DNA of 64,000 bases. It comes from Vibrio diabolicus (lineage in GTDB: Bacteria; Pseudomonadota; Gammaproteobacteria; Enterobacterales; Vibrionaceae). The stretch lies in assembly GCA_001048675.1 (NCBI GenBank), contig CCKK01000020.1:496001-560000 (forward strand), written 5' to 3'. The position numbers and the translations under genes are program-made. Below the pieces are notes generated by a model that searched no databases, was not told where the DNA came from, and worked only from the letters and a program-made list of their open reading frames with translations. Shown here in pieces: positions 32,301 through 43,388 of the stretch; the stretch's first letter is position 1; every line of letters starts with the position of its first letter.

Positions 32301-33006
32301 TGAATACATGTCAGAGAATCTGGCAAAAGCAATCTCTAACCCTCTGTTCCCAGCGCTAGACAGCATGCTTCGGGCAGGGCGTCATATCTCAAGTGAAGAT
32401 CTGGATAACCACGCGTTGTTGTCGGATTTCGAACTTGAGCTTTCTTCTTTCTACCAACGCTACAACACCGAATTGGTGAAAGCGCCAGAAGGTTTCTTCT
32501 ACCTTCGTCCTCGTTCAACTTCTTTGATTGGCCGCAGTGTGCTTTCTGAGCTGGATATGCTGGTGGGTAAGGTACTGTGTTTCCTTTACCTAAGCCCTGA
32601 GCGTCTTGCGCACGAAGGTATCTTCACTAACCAAGAGCTGTACGACGAACTGCTTGCGCTAGCAGATGAAAACAAGCTGATGAAGCTGGTGACCAACCGT
32701 GCTACCGGTTCTGACCTTGATAAAGAAAAGCTGTTTGAAAAAGTACGTACGTCACTTCGTCGTCTGCGTCGTCTAGGCATGATCATCAACATTGGTGAGA
32801 CCGGTAAATTCAGCATCAGTGAAGCGGTATTCCGCTTTGGTGCCGATGTACGTATTGGCGATGATATGCGTGAAGCGCAGCTACGTCTGATCCGTGATGG
32901 TGAAGCGGTAGTGCACACCAAGGAGCCAAGCCAAGGCAGCCTATTGTCTGAAGAAGATCAAGACGACCAAGCCCAAGAAGAAACAACAGAAGAGGGTGAA
33001 GCATGA
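32281..33006 (+). CDS. mukE: Chromosome partition protein MukE
   Basis: A 241-residue KITE protein. The core [32 protein letters not shown], then [27 protein letters not shown], is nearly identical to enterobacterial MukE. The C-terminus is highly acidic (about residues 222-241). ATG 32281 gives the family start MSSTD; the frame extends 7 codons upstream. The stop overlaps the mukB start as ATGA. Confidence 0.96.
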   Translation: MSSTDTNEYMSENLAKAISNPLFPALDSMLRAGRHISSEDLDNHALLSDFELELSSFYQRYNTELVKAPEGFFYLRPRSTSLIGRSVLSELDMLVGKVLCFLYLSPERLAHEGIFTNQELYDELLALADENKLMKLVTNRATGSDLDKEKLFEKVRTSLRRLRRLGMIINIGETGKFSISEAVFRFGADVRIGDDMREAQLRLIRDGEAVVHTKEPSQGSLLSEEDQDDQAQEETTEEGEA

Positions 33007-36000
33007 GCATGATTGAACGCGGTAAATACCAATCGCTGACCATGGTCAACTGGAACGGCTTCTTTGCCCGTACGTTTGACATCGATGGTCTGGTCACCAC
33101 ACTATCAGGTGGTAACGGTGCAGGTAAATCAACCACAATGGCGGCGTTCATCACCGCATTGATTCCTGACCAAACGCTACTGCACTTCCGTAACACGACA
33201 GAAGCGGGCAGCAGCCAATCGTCTCGCGATAAAGGTTTATACGGTAAGCTGCAGCCGGGCGCATGTTATGCGGCGCTAGATGTGGTGAACTCACGTAACC
33301 AACGCCTACTGTTTGCAGTAAAACTGCAGCAAGTTGCGGGTCGTGATAAGAAAGTAGACATCAAACCGTTTGTTATTCAAGGCCTTCCAAGCCATGTAAA
33401 ACCAACAGATATTTTGGTTGAAAGCGTATCTGCGACTCAAGCTCGTGTACGTCAAATCAACGAAGTAAAAGAATCGATCGCGGAATTTGAAGGTGTTCAA
33501 TTCAAAGCCTTCTCTTCTATTGTTGATTACCATGCGCAGATGTTTGAATTCGGTGTTATTCCGAAGAAACTGCGCAACTCTGGTGACCGCTCTAAATTCT
33601 ACCGTCTGATCGAAGCATCGCTTTACGGTGGTATTTCAAGTGCGATTACGCGCTCGCTACGTGACTACCTTCTGCCACAAAACGGTGGTGTGAAGAAAGC
33701 GTTCCAAGATATGGAATCGGCGCTGCGTGAAAACCGCATGACGCTAGAAGCGATCAAAACTACGCAAGCAGACCGTGACTTGTTCAAGCACTTGATTACA
33801 GAGTCGACCAACTACGTGGCAGCAGACTATATGCGCCATGCCAACGAGCGTCGTAAAAAACTAGAACAGACACTGTCTTTGCGTTCAGAGTTATTTGGTT
33901 CTCGCGAGACCTTGATTGAGCAAAACAACCTGCTTAACCGCGTTCAAGAAGAGCTGGAACTGCTGATCGAATCAGAATCTTCTTTAGAGCAAGACTACCA
34001 AGCGGCTTCGGATCACTTGCAACTGGTGCAAAACGCGCTGCGTCAGCAAGAGAAGATCGAACGCTACCAAGAAGATCTTGAAGAGCTGAGCGAGCGTCTT
34101 GAAGAACAAATGATGGTAGTGGAAGAAGCGCAAGAACGCGTGATGATGGCTGAAGAGCAAGCGACCGTTGCAGAAGAAGAGGTGGACAGCCTTAAGACGC
34201 AACTTGCTGATTACCAGCAAGCTCTTGACGTTCAGCAAACTCGCGCGCTTCAATACCAACAAGCCGTTCAAGCGCTGGAGAAAGCGAAGCAGCTACTTGG
34301 CGATGACAGCCTAACGGCAGAATCCGCACAAGCGTTAGTGGCGGAGCTTAAAAACAAAGAGTCAGAAAATACCAATACGTTGTTGTCTGTGAAACATAAG
34401 CTCGATATGTCATCAGCTGCGGCAGAGCAGTTTGATACTGCATTGAAGCTTGTACAGAGCATCGTTGGCCCTGTTGAGCGCAAAGAAGCCTCTGAGCACG
34501 CAAAATCGGCAATCGCTAAAGCTCGAGAATCACAGCAAATTGCACAAAACGAACAGCAATGGCGAGCACAACACCGTGATCTCGAACGCAGCCTTAACCA
34601 GCAGCGTCAAGCACGTGAACTGGTTGCTGAATACAAAAAGCAATATCACGTCGAGCTAACCGATGAAGTTACGTTTGAACAAGAACGTGAACGTCATGCG
34701 ATGCAAATCGAATCACTAGAGATAGCTCAAGAGGAAGTTCGTGATCAGCGTGGTGAACAGCGCCGTCTAGAGCAAAACGCGGCGGCAGAAATCAGTAAGT
34801 TTGAAGCGATAGCGCCAGCTTGGATTGCGGCGAACGATGCGCTAGAGAAACTGAGAGAGCAGAGCGGGGCAGACCTTGAGGATCGCCATGCGGTAATGAA
34901 CCACATGCAGGTTGTTCTTGAGCAAGAAAGGGAGCTGTCCTTAGCTAAAGATAAACTTGCTGAGCGTCGCAGTCAGCTTGACACTGAGATTGAACGTCTT
35001 GCTTCTCCTGGTGGTTCAAACGACCCTCGCCTGAAAGGTTTGGCTGATACTTTAGGCGGTGTATTACTGTCTGAGATCTACGATGACATCACGATTGATG
35101 ATGCGCCTTACTTCAGTGCGATGTACGGTCCGGCTCGTCACGCTATCGTTGTTTCTGACCTGTCAGGTATCGAAGAGAAACTGGTAGAGCTAGACGACTG
35201 TCCAGAGGACTTGTACATCATTGAAGGTGACATCGATGCCTTTGATGACAGCTCGTTCGATGCAGAAGAGTTAGAGGGCGCGGTTTGTGTTCGCATGAAC
35301 GATCGCCAAATGCGTTACTCTCGCTTGCCTGAGATCCCATTGTTTGGTCGTGCAGCACGTGAGCAGCGTCTTGAGTTGCTGCGTAACGAACGAGAAGAAG
35401 TGGTAGAGAAACACGCAAAAGCGGCGTTTGATTCTCAGAAAATGCAGCGTTTGTACCAAGCATTTAACCAATTTGTGTCTAACCATATTCAAGTTGCTTT
35501 TGACGCCGATCCAGAACAAGCACTCGCAACCATTCGTGATAAGCGTAACCAAATCGCTCGCGTGCTGGCGGATCTGGATGCAAAAGAGCAGCAGCAACGC
35601 TCTCAGCTTCAAACTAGTAAGCAAGCACTGTCTTCTCTGGACAAGTTATCATCACACATGGTGCTTGTTGAAGATGAATCATTGCAAGCGCGTTTTGATG
35701 AGCTAGAAGAGAAAATCGCTCAGCTTGCAGAGGCGAAAAACTTCTTAAACAACCATGCAAAAGCCGTCGCGCAACTAGAGAATATTGCGTCTGCGCTTGA
35801 TGCTGACCCAGAGCAATTTGATGCACTAGAAGCAGAATACAAAGCGGCAGATGAACAGTTACAAGATCTTAAGAAGCAAATCTTTGCACTCTCGGATCTG
35901 GTTGAACGTCGTCACTACTTCGCTTACTCAGATTCAGTAGACCTATTGAACAAGAGCAGCGAACTGAGCGAGCAGCTAAAAGCGAAGTTGGTTCAAGCTG

Positions 36001-37472
36001 AACAGACTCGTACTCGTTCTCGTGAAGAGTTGAAGCAAGCACAAGGACAAATGAACCAATACAACCAAGTATTGGCGTCTTTGAAGAGTTCGCATCAAGC
36101 TAAGCAAGAAACCGTACAAGAGTTCAAACAAGAGCTGCAAGAGTATGGCGTAAATGCCGACGAAGGTGCGGAAGAGCGTGCAATGCGCCGTCGTGACGAG
36201 CTGCACGAACGCTTACATACTTCACGTAGTCGTAAGAGTGAATACGAGCGCACGATAACGTCGACCGAGCTTGAGATGAAAGGCTTAGCGAAACGTCTGA
36301 AGAAAGTGCAGAAAGAATACGCAGAGCTGCGCAAATTTGTCGTTGCAGCGAAAGCGGGTTGGTGTTCAGTACTTCGCTTAGCGCGTGAAAACGATGTTGA
36401 GCGTCGTCTACACAAACGTGAACTGGCGTATATGTCGGCAGATGAATTGCGTTCCATGTCGGATAAATCATTGGGTGCGCTGCGTCTTGCTGTTGCAAAC
36501 AATGATGACTTGCGTGATGCACTCCGTTTGTCTGAAGACAACGCTCGCCCAGAGCGTAAAGTTCTGTTCTACATTGCGGTATACCAACACCTTCGTGAGC
36601 GTATTCGTCAGGATATCATCCGTACTGATGACCCAGTTGAAGCAATCGAAGAGATGGAAGTGGAACTGGCGCGTCTAACGGAAGAGCTAACGCAACGTGA
36701 AAACCGCCTAGCGATCAGCTCTGAGTCGGTAGCGAGCATCATCAAGAAGACGATTCAGCGTGAGCAAAACCGTATTCGTATGCTGAACCAAGGCTTGTCG
36801 AACATCTCGTTCGGTCAGGTCAAGGGCGTACGTCTAAACGTGAAAATTCGCGAAAGTCACGAAGTGCTACTGAACGGTCTAGCGACACAACAAGAGCAGC
36901 ATAAAGATCTGTTCGAATCGACTCGCTTTACCTTCTCTGAAGCAATGGCGAAACTGTTCCAACGTGTGAACCCACATATCGATATGGGTCAACGTTCTCC
37001 TCAGGTTCTGGGTGAAGAGCTACTGGATTACCGTAACTACCTAGAGCTAAGTGTAGAAGTGAACCGTGGTACAGATGGCTGGCTACAGGCTGAGTCTGGC
37101 GCACTATCGACAGGTGAAGCGATCGGTACCGGTCAGTCAATCCTACTGATGGTAGTGCAAAGCTGGGAAGAAGAGTCTCGTCGTCTACGCAGCAAAGACA
37201 TTGTGCCTTGTCGTTTACTCTTCTTGGATGAAGCAGCGCGTCTGGATGCGAAATCGATCGCGACATTGTTCGAATTGTGTGACCGTCTGGATATGCAACT
37301 TCTTATCGCGGCACCAGAAAACATCAGCCCAGAGAAAGGTACTACCTACAAGTTGGTGCGTAAGGTGTTTAAAGACCATGAGCACGTACACGTAGTTGGT
37401 CTACGTGGTTTTGGTCAAACAGATAAGCCTAAGACCGAAGCGCAAGAGATGATCGAAGAGTTTGAATCGTAA
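33003..37472 (+). CDS. mukB: Chromosome partition protein MukB (SMC-like ATPase)
   Basis: A 1489-residue SMC-like protein; E. coli MukB has 1486. The Walker A motif GGNGAGKST is at residues 36-44. Two long coiled-coil arms (about 285-650 and 850-1120) flank the hinge (about 660-790, [21 protein letters not shown]). The ABC signature [15 protein letters not shown] is near 1367 and Walker [15 protein letters not shown] near 1405. It compacts and segregates chromosomes with MukE and MukF and binds topoisomerase IV. The start overlaps mukE; an alternative ATG two codons later gives MIERGKYQ, the E. coli start. Confidence 0.97.
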   Translation: MSMIERGKYQSLTMVNWNGFFARTFDIDGLVTTLSGGNGAGKSTTMAAFITALIPDQTLLHFRNTTEAGSSQSSRDKGLYGKLQPGACYAALDVVNSRNQRLLFAVKLQQVAGRDKKVDIKPFVIQGLPSHVKPTDILVESVSATQARVRQINEVKESIAEFEGVQFKAFSSIVDYHAQMFEFGVIPKKLRNSGDRSKFYRLIEASLYGGISSAITRSLRDYLLPQNGGVKKAFQDMESALRENRMTLEAIKTTQADRDLFKHLITESTNYVAADYMRHANERRKKLEQTLSLRSELFGSRETLIEQNNLLNRVQEELELLIESESSLEQDYQAASDHLQLVQNALRQQEKIERYQEDLEELSERLEEQMMVVEEAQERVMMAEEQATVAEEEVDSLKTQLADYQQALDVQQTRALQYQQAVQALEKAKQLLGDDSLTAESAQALVAELKNKESENTNTLLSVKHKLDMSSAAAEQFDTALKLVQSIVGPVERKEASEHAKSAIAKARESQQIAQNEQQWRAQHRDLERSLNQQRQARELVAEYKKQYHVELTDEVTFEQERERHAMQIESLEIAQEEVRDQRGEQRRLEQNAAAEISKFEAIAPAWIAANDALEKLREQSGADLEDRHAVMNHMQVVLEQERELSLAKDKLAERRSQLDTEIERLASPGGSNDPRLKGLADTLGGVLLSEIYDDITIDDAPYFSAMYGPARHAIVVSDLSGIEEKLVELDDCPEDLYIIEGDIDAFDDSSFDAEELEGAVCVRMNDRQMRYSRLPEIPLFGRAAREQRLELLRNEREEVVEKHAKAAFDSQKMQRLYQAFNQFVSNHIQVAFDADPEQALATIRDKRNQIARVLADLDAKEQQQRSQLQTSKQALSSLDKLSSHMVLVEDESLQARFDELEEKIAQLAEAKNFLNNHAKAVAQLENIASALDADPEQFDALEAEYKAADEQLQDLKKQIFALSDLVERRHYFAYSDSVDLLNKSSELSEQLKAKLVQAEQTRTRSREELKQAQGQMNQYNQVLASLKSSHQAKQETVQEFKQELQEYGVNADEGAEERAMRRRDELHERLHTSRSRKSEYERTITSTELEMKGLAKRLKKVQKEYAELRKFVVAAKAGWCSVLRLARENDVERRLHKRELAYMSADELRSMSDKSLGALRLAVANNDDLRDALRLSEDNARPERKVLFYIAVYQHLRERIRQDIIRTDDPVEAIEEMEVELARLTEELTQRENRLAISSESVASIIKKTIQREQNRIRMLNQGLSNISFGQVKGVRLNVKIRESHEVLLNGLATQQEQHKDLFESTRFTFSEAMAKLFQRVNPHIDMGQRSPQVLGEELLDYRNYLELSVEVNRGTDGWLQAESGALSTGEAIGTGQSILLMVVQSWEEESRRLRSKDIVPCRLLFLDEAARLDAKSIATLFELCDRLDMQLLIAAPENISPEKGTTYKLVRKVFKDHEHVHVVGLRGFGQTDKPKTEAQEMIEEFES

Positions 37473-37486
37473 ACTTCGAATCTAGC

Positions 37487-37516
37487 AAAACGCCCGCATT
37501 TATTGCGGGCGTTTTT
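37487..37516 (+). terminator. Terminator of mukFEB
   Basis: An 8-bp GC-rich stem CGCCCGCA/TGCGGGCG flanked by AAAA and TTTTT. Confidence 0.88.
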
Positions 37517-37549
37517 GTATTTGTTAGAGGGAGGCTTCAAAGCGTATAA

Positions 37550-37587
37550 AATAAGCCGAGACTGTAGGACGACAGTCTCGGCTTATT
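37550..37587. terminator. Perfect 16-bp inverted repeat, probable terminator of the 50-residue ORF
   Basis: AATAAGCCGAGACTGT and its exact reverse complement flank a 6-nt loop. It is just downstream of the minus-strand ORF at 37615-37767 and 33 bp past the mukB terminator. It lacks a long T-tract, and the length and perfection of the stem are unusual for a terminator, so an RNA-processing or sRNA structure is possible. Confidence 0.6.
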
Positions 37588-37614
37588 AATAGAACTTAGC
37601 GGGGAGGCTAAGTT

Positions 37615-37767
37615 TTATTCCTCTGAAATGTCGTCTCTGATATCGATCATTTCAGCAAGCTCTTCAAGTGCTTGGACAGAAAGCTCAGACAAGCGTTGTA
37701 AATGCTGGTCTAAGCTCTCTTGTTCTTCAAGCTCTGGTTCATCGTTATCTGTTTCTTTTGTTAGCAT
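37615..37767 (-). CDS. Small acidic hypothetical protein, 50 residues
   Basis: ATG at 37767 opens a 50-codon frame ending at TAA 37617-37615. The protein begins MLTKETDNDEPELEEQE and continues as an amphipathic, Glu/Leu-rich helix (QHLQRLSELSVQALEELAEMI). A good ribosome-binding site (GAGAGG, 7 nt spacing) precedes it and a strong hairpin follows it, both marks of a real gene. It is very acidic and could be a coiled-coil partner or antagonist of another protein. I do not recognise the family. It lies between mukB and the ATP-grasp ligase operon. Confidence 0.65.
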   Translation of the reverse strand: MLTKETDNDEPELEEQESLDQHLQRLSELSVQALEELAEMIDIRDDISEE

Positions 37768-37934
37768 TTCTCAACCTCTCAAGTTGAGTAAGGGGAGACC
37801 TCATCATACTCAAAAGTTAAAGGAGAAAAGAAACGATCTATGTTGATTCTGTTAGCTCGATCATTGATTCAAGTTATAGGTGAGATAGGTTTGTTTAATA
37901 AGATGAGTAGGTAGACGGTTTTGGAAACGGAAAC

Positions 37935-37967
37935 AAAAAACGCCAGCAATCCGAACAATTACTGGCG
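37935..37967 (-). terminator. Terminator of the ligase-7TM-protease operon
   Basis: A 10-bp stem CGCCAGTAAT/ATTGCTGGCG on the minus strand with one wobble and a 7-nt loop, followed by TTTTTTGTTT. Confidence 0.82.
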
Positions 37968-37987
37968 AATGATATTGTGATTGGCGA

Positions 37988-38956
37988 TTAGAACTGCGGT
38001 TTTACCCCAAACTGCTCTGCTGCGTAGGCGACACGTTCAATCGGCTTTGGATACTCGGCAGGTGTGCCGAGGCTCTCTATGTGTTTCAAACGAGGAAGCA
38101 AGCCTGCACCATTAGCGATTTGGATTGCTAAGCCAGGACGAGCGTTGAGCTCTAAAACCATAGGCCCTTCCTCTTTATCTAACACCATATCAGTGCCCAT
38201 GTATCCCAACCCTGTCATCTCCCACGCACTAGACGCAAGCTCAAGCAAGCGCTCCCAGTGCGGGACTTGGAGGGTAGAAAGGTCTTTGCCGGTATCCGGA
38301 TGGTGGGTGACTGGATGGTCGAATTGCACCGCTCGGATTGCTTTACCTGTGGCGATATCAATGCCCACGCCCACAGCGCCTTGGTGGAGGTTTGCTTTAC
38401 CGTCCGACGCCGCCGTAGAACAGCGCATCATTGCCATAACAGGGTAGCCTTTAAATACGATGATTCGAACATCAGGCACGCCTTCATAACTGAAGCCATC
38501 GAAACAATCATCAAACTTAATCAGGTTCTCAACGACTGCGACGTCGTTTTTACCACCAAGAGAGAAAAGGCCTGCAAGCGCATTACTGATATGACGTTCA
38601 ACTTCGTCCTTACCAATTGTAGAGCCGGAAGGTTTGGTATAGACCCCATCTTTATGCGAGGTAATAACCAAAATACCCTTACCACCACTACCTTGAGCGG
38701 GTTTGATAACAAAACCAGGCCAATCTTGCACCATCTTATGGATGGTCTTTACTTCTGCTTGGTTATGAATAACGCCGATCAGGGCAGGGACTGTCGCCCC
38801 TGCTGCCTGCGCAATGATTTTAGTCTTGAGCTTGTCATCAACTAATGGGTATTTAGAACGATCATTGTAACGGCCGATATAACTGTGGTTACGTTTGTTC
38901 ATTCCCATAATGCCTTTATGGCGAAGCTTAGCTGGCGAAGTAAAACTTTCGAACAT
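37988..38956 (-). CDS. RimK-like alpha-L-glutamate ligase-like protein (ATP-grasp)
   Basis: A 322-residue ATP-grasp amidoligase. The ATP-binding lysine region is GFVIKPAQGSGGKGILVIT (about residues 80-98). A glycine-rich loop and FSYEGVPDVRIIVFKGYPVMAMMRCST follow, and the Mg-binding motif is VLELNARPGLAIQIANGAGL near 270. The family is annotated as alpha-L-glutamate ligase-like, but the acceptor substrate is unknown. It is the last gene of a three-gene operon with a 7TM inactive transglutaminase and a retropepsin-like protease, a linkage seen across proteobacteria and proposed by comparative genomics to build or trim peptide tags. Confidence 0.88.
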   Translation of the reverse strand: MFESFTSPAKLRHKGIMGMNKRNHSYIGRYNDRSKYPLVDDKLKTKIIAQAAGATVPALIGVIHNQAEVKTIHKMVQDWPGFVIKPAQGSGGKGILVITSHKDGVYTKPSGSTIGKDEVERHISNALAGLFSLGGKNDVAVVENLIKFDDCFDGFSYEGVPDVRIIVFKGYPVMAMMRCSTAASDGKANLHQGAVGVGIDIATGKAIRAVQFDHPVTHHPDTGKDLSTLQVPHWERLLELASSAWEMTGLGYMGTDMVLDKEEGPMVLELNARPGLAIQIANGAGLLPRLKHIESLGTPAEYPKPIERVAYAAEQFGVKPQF

Positions 38957-38959
38957 CGT

Positions 38960-40465
38960 TTAGTCCTCCGCTAGTGGTTTGAAACGACGTAACTCAGTTA
39001 GACGGTAACCTGTGTAAGTACCTAGCAATAGAATACCGGCCAGAACAATCAACTGTAGACCAATGAAATTAAAGGTTAGGTGCTGAATGTATGAGTTCGT
39101 CATCGCTAAGTAAACCAATACTGCGGTGAGCAGTGAGCCCCCACCTTGCAGAGCGACTTCTTTCGCGCCTTCTTCTTCCCATAGGATAGACATACGTTCA
39201 ATTGTCCAAGACAAGATGATCATCGGGAAGAACGTAATTGTTAAGCCTTCCGTTAAGCCCATCTTAAATGCGACTACTGTGAACACCGAAATGATCATAA
39301 TAACGGTAATAATGACCGCTGATATCCGTGCTACAAGCAGTAAGTTCAACCTCGATAAGTAACTTCGAATAATCAAGCCTGTGCCAACGATTAGTAAGAA
39401 ACCGACAATACCCGTTAATAGCTGGGTTTGAACAAACGCAACAGCAATCAGTACTGGCATGAAAGTACCGGATGTTTTCAGACCGATAATCACACGCAAG
39501 AACACCACGATAAGGGCACCGATAGGGATCAGCATGATAGTCTTAAACATCGCTTGTTCTTCAAGAGGCAAGCTATGAATTGAAATATTCAGAAGCCCAT
39601 CAGCTTCTATCTTGTTGTTCGTCGCTTGCTGTGGAGTCATTTCTTGCTTGATCATTGAGAAATGAACTTGGCTATTTTTACCACCAACAAGATCAAGCAG
39701 GGATACATTCGACTCATCCCAAACTAATAAGTTTGGTTTCACGGCTTTCTGTTCGGAATTTGGTGAGAACAGTACCCAATCTTTACCTGACCAAACCTGA
39801 ACCATTGGTTGAATGGTTTGGCGTCGACGGCCATCTTCTAGTTCGATAACACCGACAGTTTTGCTCTGTATACCTGCGGTAAGCAAAATATTATGTAGTG
39901 CATCAGTACGGCTGAAGTCATTCAGTAGTAGCGATGAGTTTTGACTGTCTGGGTCATTAAGCGCTTTGATGAGTTCACGAGTAAAGGTCACATTGTCGGC
40001 AGAACGACTCATCGCACGCTCAACAAGGGCATTTGCCGCCGCAGCTTGTGGCGCTGATAGAGTTGGTGGCGTAATGTCTTCAGTTGGTGGTAGAGGCGTA
40101 ACTTTAGCCTGAGGGTCCACTAAGAACTGCGCTTTGTAGTAAATGGTTTGAGGACCTTTGGCCTGACGAATTGACCACTCGGCACGACGTCCAGAATCAG
40201 AATTAATGTAGGAAACGCCATAACCAGAAGAGGAAGCGGATTCACCGATAAGCGTATAACCACTTTGTGTATGAGGTGCTGCGAGTGAAGCTTTGACTTC
40301 ATTGCCGTTAGCATTGAACTCAATACGTGCCTCTACATCCCATACCTGACGAGTTTCGCCTGGTGTCCAAGGCACGCCGTAGTTTTCATGTCTGAAAACA
40401 CTCAAAGCAATGCCCGCAATCACCAATAAGATGATTGAAAGGTAAAACGGTATTTTTGACGTCAT
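38960..40465 (-). CDS. Inactive transglutaminase fused to seven transmembrane helices
   Basis: A 501-residue protein. An N-terminal helix (FYLSIILLVIAGIALSVF) anchors a periplasmic part (about 25-300) that contains a transglutaminase-like fold lacking an obvious catalytic Cys-His-Asp triad (LLNDFSRTDALHNILLTAGIQSKTVGV, WSGKDWVLFSPNSEQ). Seven hydrophobic segments fill about 300-490 (for example TIMLIPIGALIVVFLRVIIG, LLTGIVGFLLIVGTGLII). It starts 11 bp after the protease gene and ends 3 bp before the ligase gene. A membrane scaffold or substrate-binding role is inference. Confidence 0.85.
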   Translation of the reverse strand: MTSKIPFYLSIILLVIAGIALSVFRHENYGVPWTPGETRQVWDVEARIEFNANGNEVKASLAAPHTQSGYTLIGESASSSGYGVSYINSDSGRRAEWSIRQAKGPQTIYYKAQFLVDPQAKVTPLPPTEDITPPTLSAPQAAAANALVERAMSRSADNVTFTRELIKALNDPDSQNSSLLLNDFSRTDALHNILLTAGIQSKTVGVIELEDGRRRQTIQPMVQVWSGKDWVLFSPNSEQKAVKPNLLVWDESNVSLLDLVGGKNSQVHFSMIKQEMTPQQATNNKIEADGLLNISIHSLPLEEQAMFKTIMLIPIGALIVVFLRVIIGLKTSGTFMPVLIAVAFVQTQLLTGIVGFLLIVGTGLIIRSYLSRLNLLLVARISAVIITVIMIISVFTVVAFKMGLTEGLTITFFPMIILSWTIERMSILWEEEGAKEVALQGGGSLLTAVLVYLAMTNSYIQHLTFNFIGLQLIVLAGILLLGTYTGYRLTELRRFKPLAED

Positions 40466-40476
40466 AATCTACCTTA

Positions 40477-41224
40477 TTATTTTTTATCTTCGTCCGTTTG
40501 GATATAGGTACGACTTACATCGACAAGTGCGATGTCGCGCATAAATTCTCTACCCAGTAAAATAGGATGGTTCATATGCGAGCGATCTGCCAACGTAAAT
40601 TGCGCTTTTTCATGAATTTTTCCAACGCGCACCCAAAGTTCTACTACAGCGCGACGTTCTAGTTCTTCACTGGTAACTTGGCGAATTTTTACGTAACGAA
40701 TGACAGGCGCTTCAATCCAAGTATTTTTTTCTTTCTTCGGATTTACTGGTATCTGCCAGGTGGAATCGAACCCAGTTTTTGCCGTTTCTTTCGAACTCTT
40801 CAATATCAACTGCATTTAAAGATGAGGTTGCGGCACCGGTGTCGACACGTGCATCAAAAGTCTGCTTAATGGAGTCAATAGTGACCTTTTCAATTGAGCC
40901 AAGGACAATATCATGAGTTGGTGTTGGTTCCACAGGAGCAGGAGATTGGACAATAATCGGCTCTTTTGGCTTTTTCACTTCTGCCATTGCTTCATCACGA
41001 AATGTCAGAAGTTCAACCTGTAGTTTATCGACTTGTTCTTCAAGGCTGTCGATATAGTCCGATTGGTTGCTGAGCTGAAGCTCTAAGTTAGTAATGCGAT
41101 TATTGACATTCGCTTCTGAAGTTTGAATAGCCGCTAACGTTTCTTGGTGGTACTGTTCGCCTTTGGTTAGTGAGCATCCAGATAGTAAGGCGATGGCAAC
41201 AATCGGGGTCAATCGTAATAACAT
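40477..41224 (-). pseudogene. Retropepsin-like (ATP-dependent zinc protease family) lipoprotein, one +1 frameshift
   Basis: The first frame begins with a lipoprotein signal (lipobox LLSGC, Cys17). A coiled-coil stretch (about 25-75) and a proline-rich linker follow, then the protease domain with the aspartic motif ARVDTGAATSSLNA. The second frame supplies the rest of the domain (TWIEAPVIRYVKIRQ, NHPILLGREFMRDIALVDVS). They meet at a T7 run (40724-40730). Removing one base gives 248 residues with a smooth join, EERKNTWIEAP. The family name mentions zinc, but the fold and DTGA motif are those of retropepsin-type aspartic proteases. It is the first gene of the ligase operon. Confidence 0.85.
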
Positions 41225-41451
41225 TGAAAACCTTGGGATTGGATTAAGTTGTTTATTTTTTAGGAGTTTAGCTCATATCGATAAAGCCTCACAAGTAAGA
41301 ATGTTTCTCTATTACTTATTGTTTGAGGAATAGTGATGAAAAGCTAAAAATCAAGGACATAAAAGCGCATCCTTATTTAGAGCGTGCTTATGTTTTGATG
41401 TAACAAATGGACTCGAAAAACAAACACGCTCAGTACGAGGAAAGAGGGTAA

Positions 41452-41480
41452 TGTCTTAACTCGTAAAATGAGTTAAGACA
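41452..41480 (-). terminator. Terminator-like hairpin after cmoB
   Basis: An 11-bp perfect stem TGTCTTAACTC/GAGTTAAGACA with a 7-nt loop but little of a T-tract. Confidence 0.6.
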
Positions 41481-41500
41481 ATGTCAGGAATCTCAGCGAA

Positions 41501-42472
41501 TTATGGTTTGCGAGCGACAAGAACCGCGCGGCGAGGGGCAGGGTAACCTTCTACAGTCTTGCTTGGGTCGTTCGGATCTAGATAGTCTGGCAGAGAGTTA
41601 TGCGTCATCCAATCTGTGGTACGTTGTTCATCAACCGAAGTGACGTTTTCATCAACGATGCGTACATCTTCAAATCCTACCAACTCTAACCACACTTTCA
41701 GCGCTTTTGCTGAAGGGAAGAAATAGACATTGCGCATTTGTGCGTAACGAGAAGTTGGAACCAACACTGAATTCTCATCACCTTCAATCACTAGTGTTTC
41801 TAGTACGAGTTCACCACCGGACACTAATTGATCTTTTAGCTGCACCAAGTGATCCAGTGGAGAGCGACGGTGGTAAAGCACGCCCATGCTGAATACCGTG
41901 TCGAACGCTTCTAACTTAGGTAGTTGTTCAATACCCAACGGCAGTAGGTGCGCACGTTGGTCATCTCCCATGAGTTTACGAATTGCTTCGAACTGAATTA
42001 GGAACAGGTGAGATGGATCGATACCGACGGTTAAGCGTGCACCTTCACCCAGCATACGCCACATGTGGTAGCCGTTACCACAACCAACATCGAGTACGCT
42101 GCGGCTCTTTAATGGAGAAATATGCGGAAGCACGCGGTCCCATTTCCAATCACTGCGCCACTCAGTATCAATATGAATGCCGTGTACGTGGTATGGCCCT
42201 TTGCGCCACGGATGGAATGTACGAAGTAAGTTCTCTAATTTCTTCAGCTCACCTTCATGGAAAGGAGTGTCGTTGCTGATGGTCACTGAATTCTTGATGT
42301 CAATTTGATCCGGTGAGCCTTCTGGAATCTTGTTCAGTGCTTTCAACCAGCGACCAAAGTCACCGTGCTCTGCATTTTGCCAATCCGTTAGCTGTTGTGG
42401 TAGCACATTGAGCCAAGGTTGAAGACGTGTGTCTTGGGCAATCAATTGGTAGAAGTTTGCAAAGTTAAACAT
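41501..42472 (-). CDS. cmoB: tRNA U34 carboxymethyltransferase CmoB
   Basis: A 323-residue methyltransferase-fold enzyme, the same length as E. coli CmoB. It has [27 protein letters not shown], motif [19 protein letters not shown] and [17 protein letters not shown]. It uses carboxy-SAM to convert ho5U34 to cmo5U34 in tRNA anticodons. It follows cmoA, which makes carboxy-SAM, 85 bp downstream on the same strand. Confidence 0.95.
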   Translation of the reverse strand: MFNFANFYQLIAQDTRLQPWLNVLPQQLTDWQNAEHGDFGRWLKALNKIPEGSPDQIDIKNSVTISNDTPFHEGELKKLENLLRTFHPWRKGPYHVHGIHIDTEWRSDWKWDRVLPHISPLKSRSVLDVGCGNGYHMWRMLGEGARLTVGIDPSHLFLIQFEAIRKLMGDDQRAHLLPLGIEQLPKLEAFDTVFSMGVLYHRRSPLDHLVQLKDQLVSGGELVLETLVIEGDENSVLVPTSRYAQMRNVYFFPSAKALKVWLELVGFEDVRIVDENVTSVDEQRTTDWMTHNSLPDYLDPNDPSKTVEGYPAPRRAVLVARKP

Positions 42473-42557
42473 AGTTAGTTAATCGCTGAGTTGATGGTAT
42501 TAAAATTATTAAATAACAGCCTAAATCGGCGTGATTCAGGGCATTTGTATGCAAGGT

Positions 42558-43376
<819 letters not shown>

Positions 43377-43388
43377 TCATGTGTTGCG

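Noticed and set aside
40761-40775. Minus-strand CTGGGTTCGATTCCA resembles a tRNA T-arm
   Set aside because: It lies inside the protease coding frame, and no acceptor, D or anticodon arms can be built around it.
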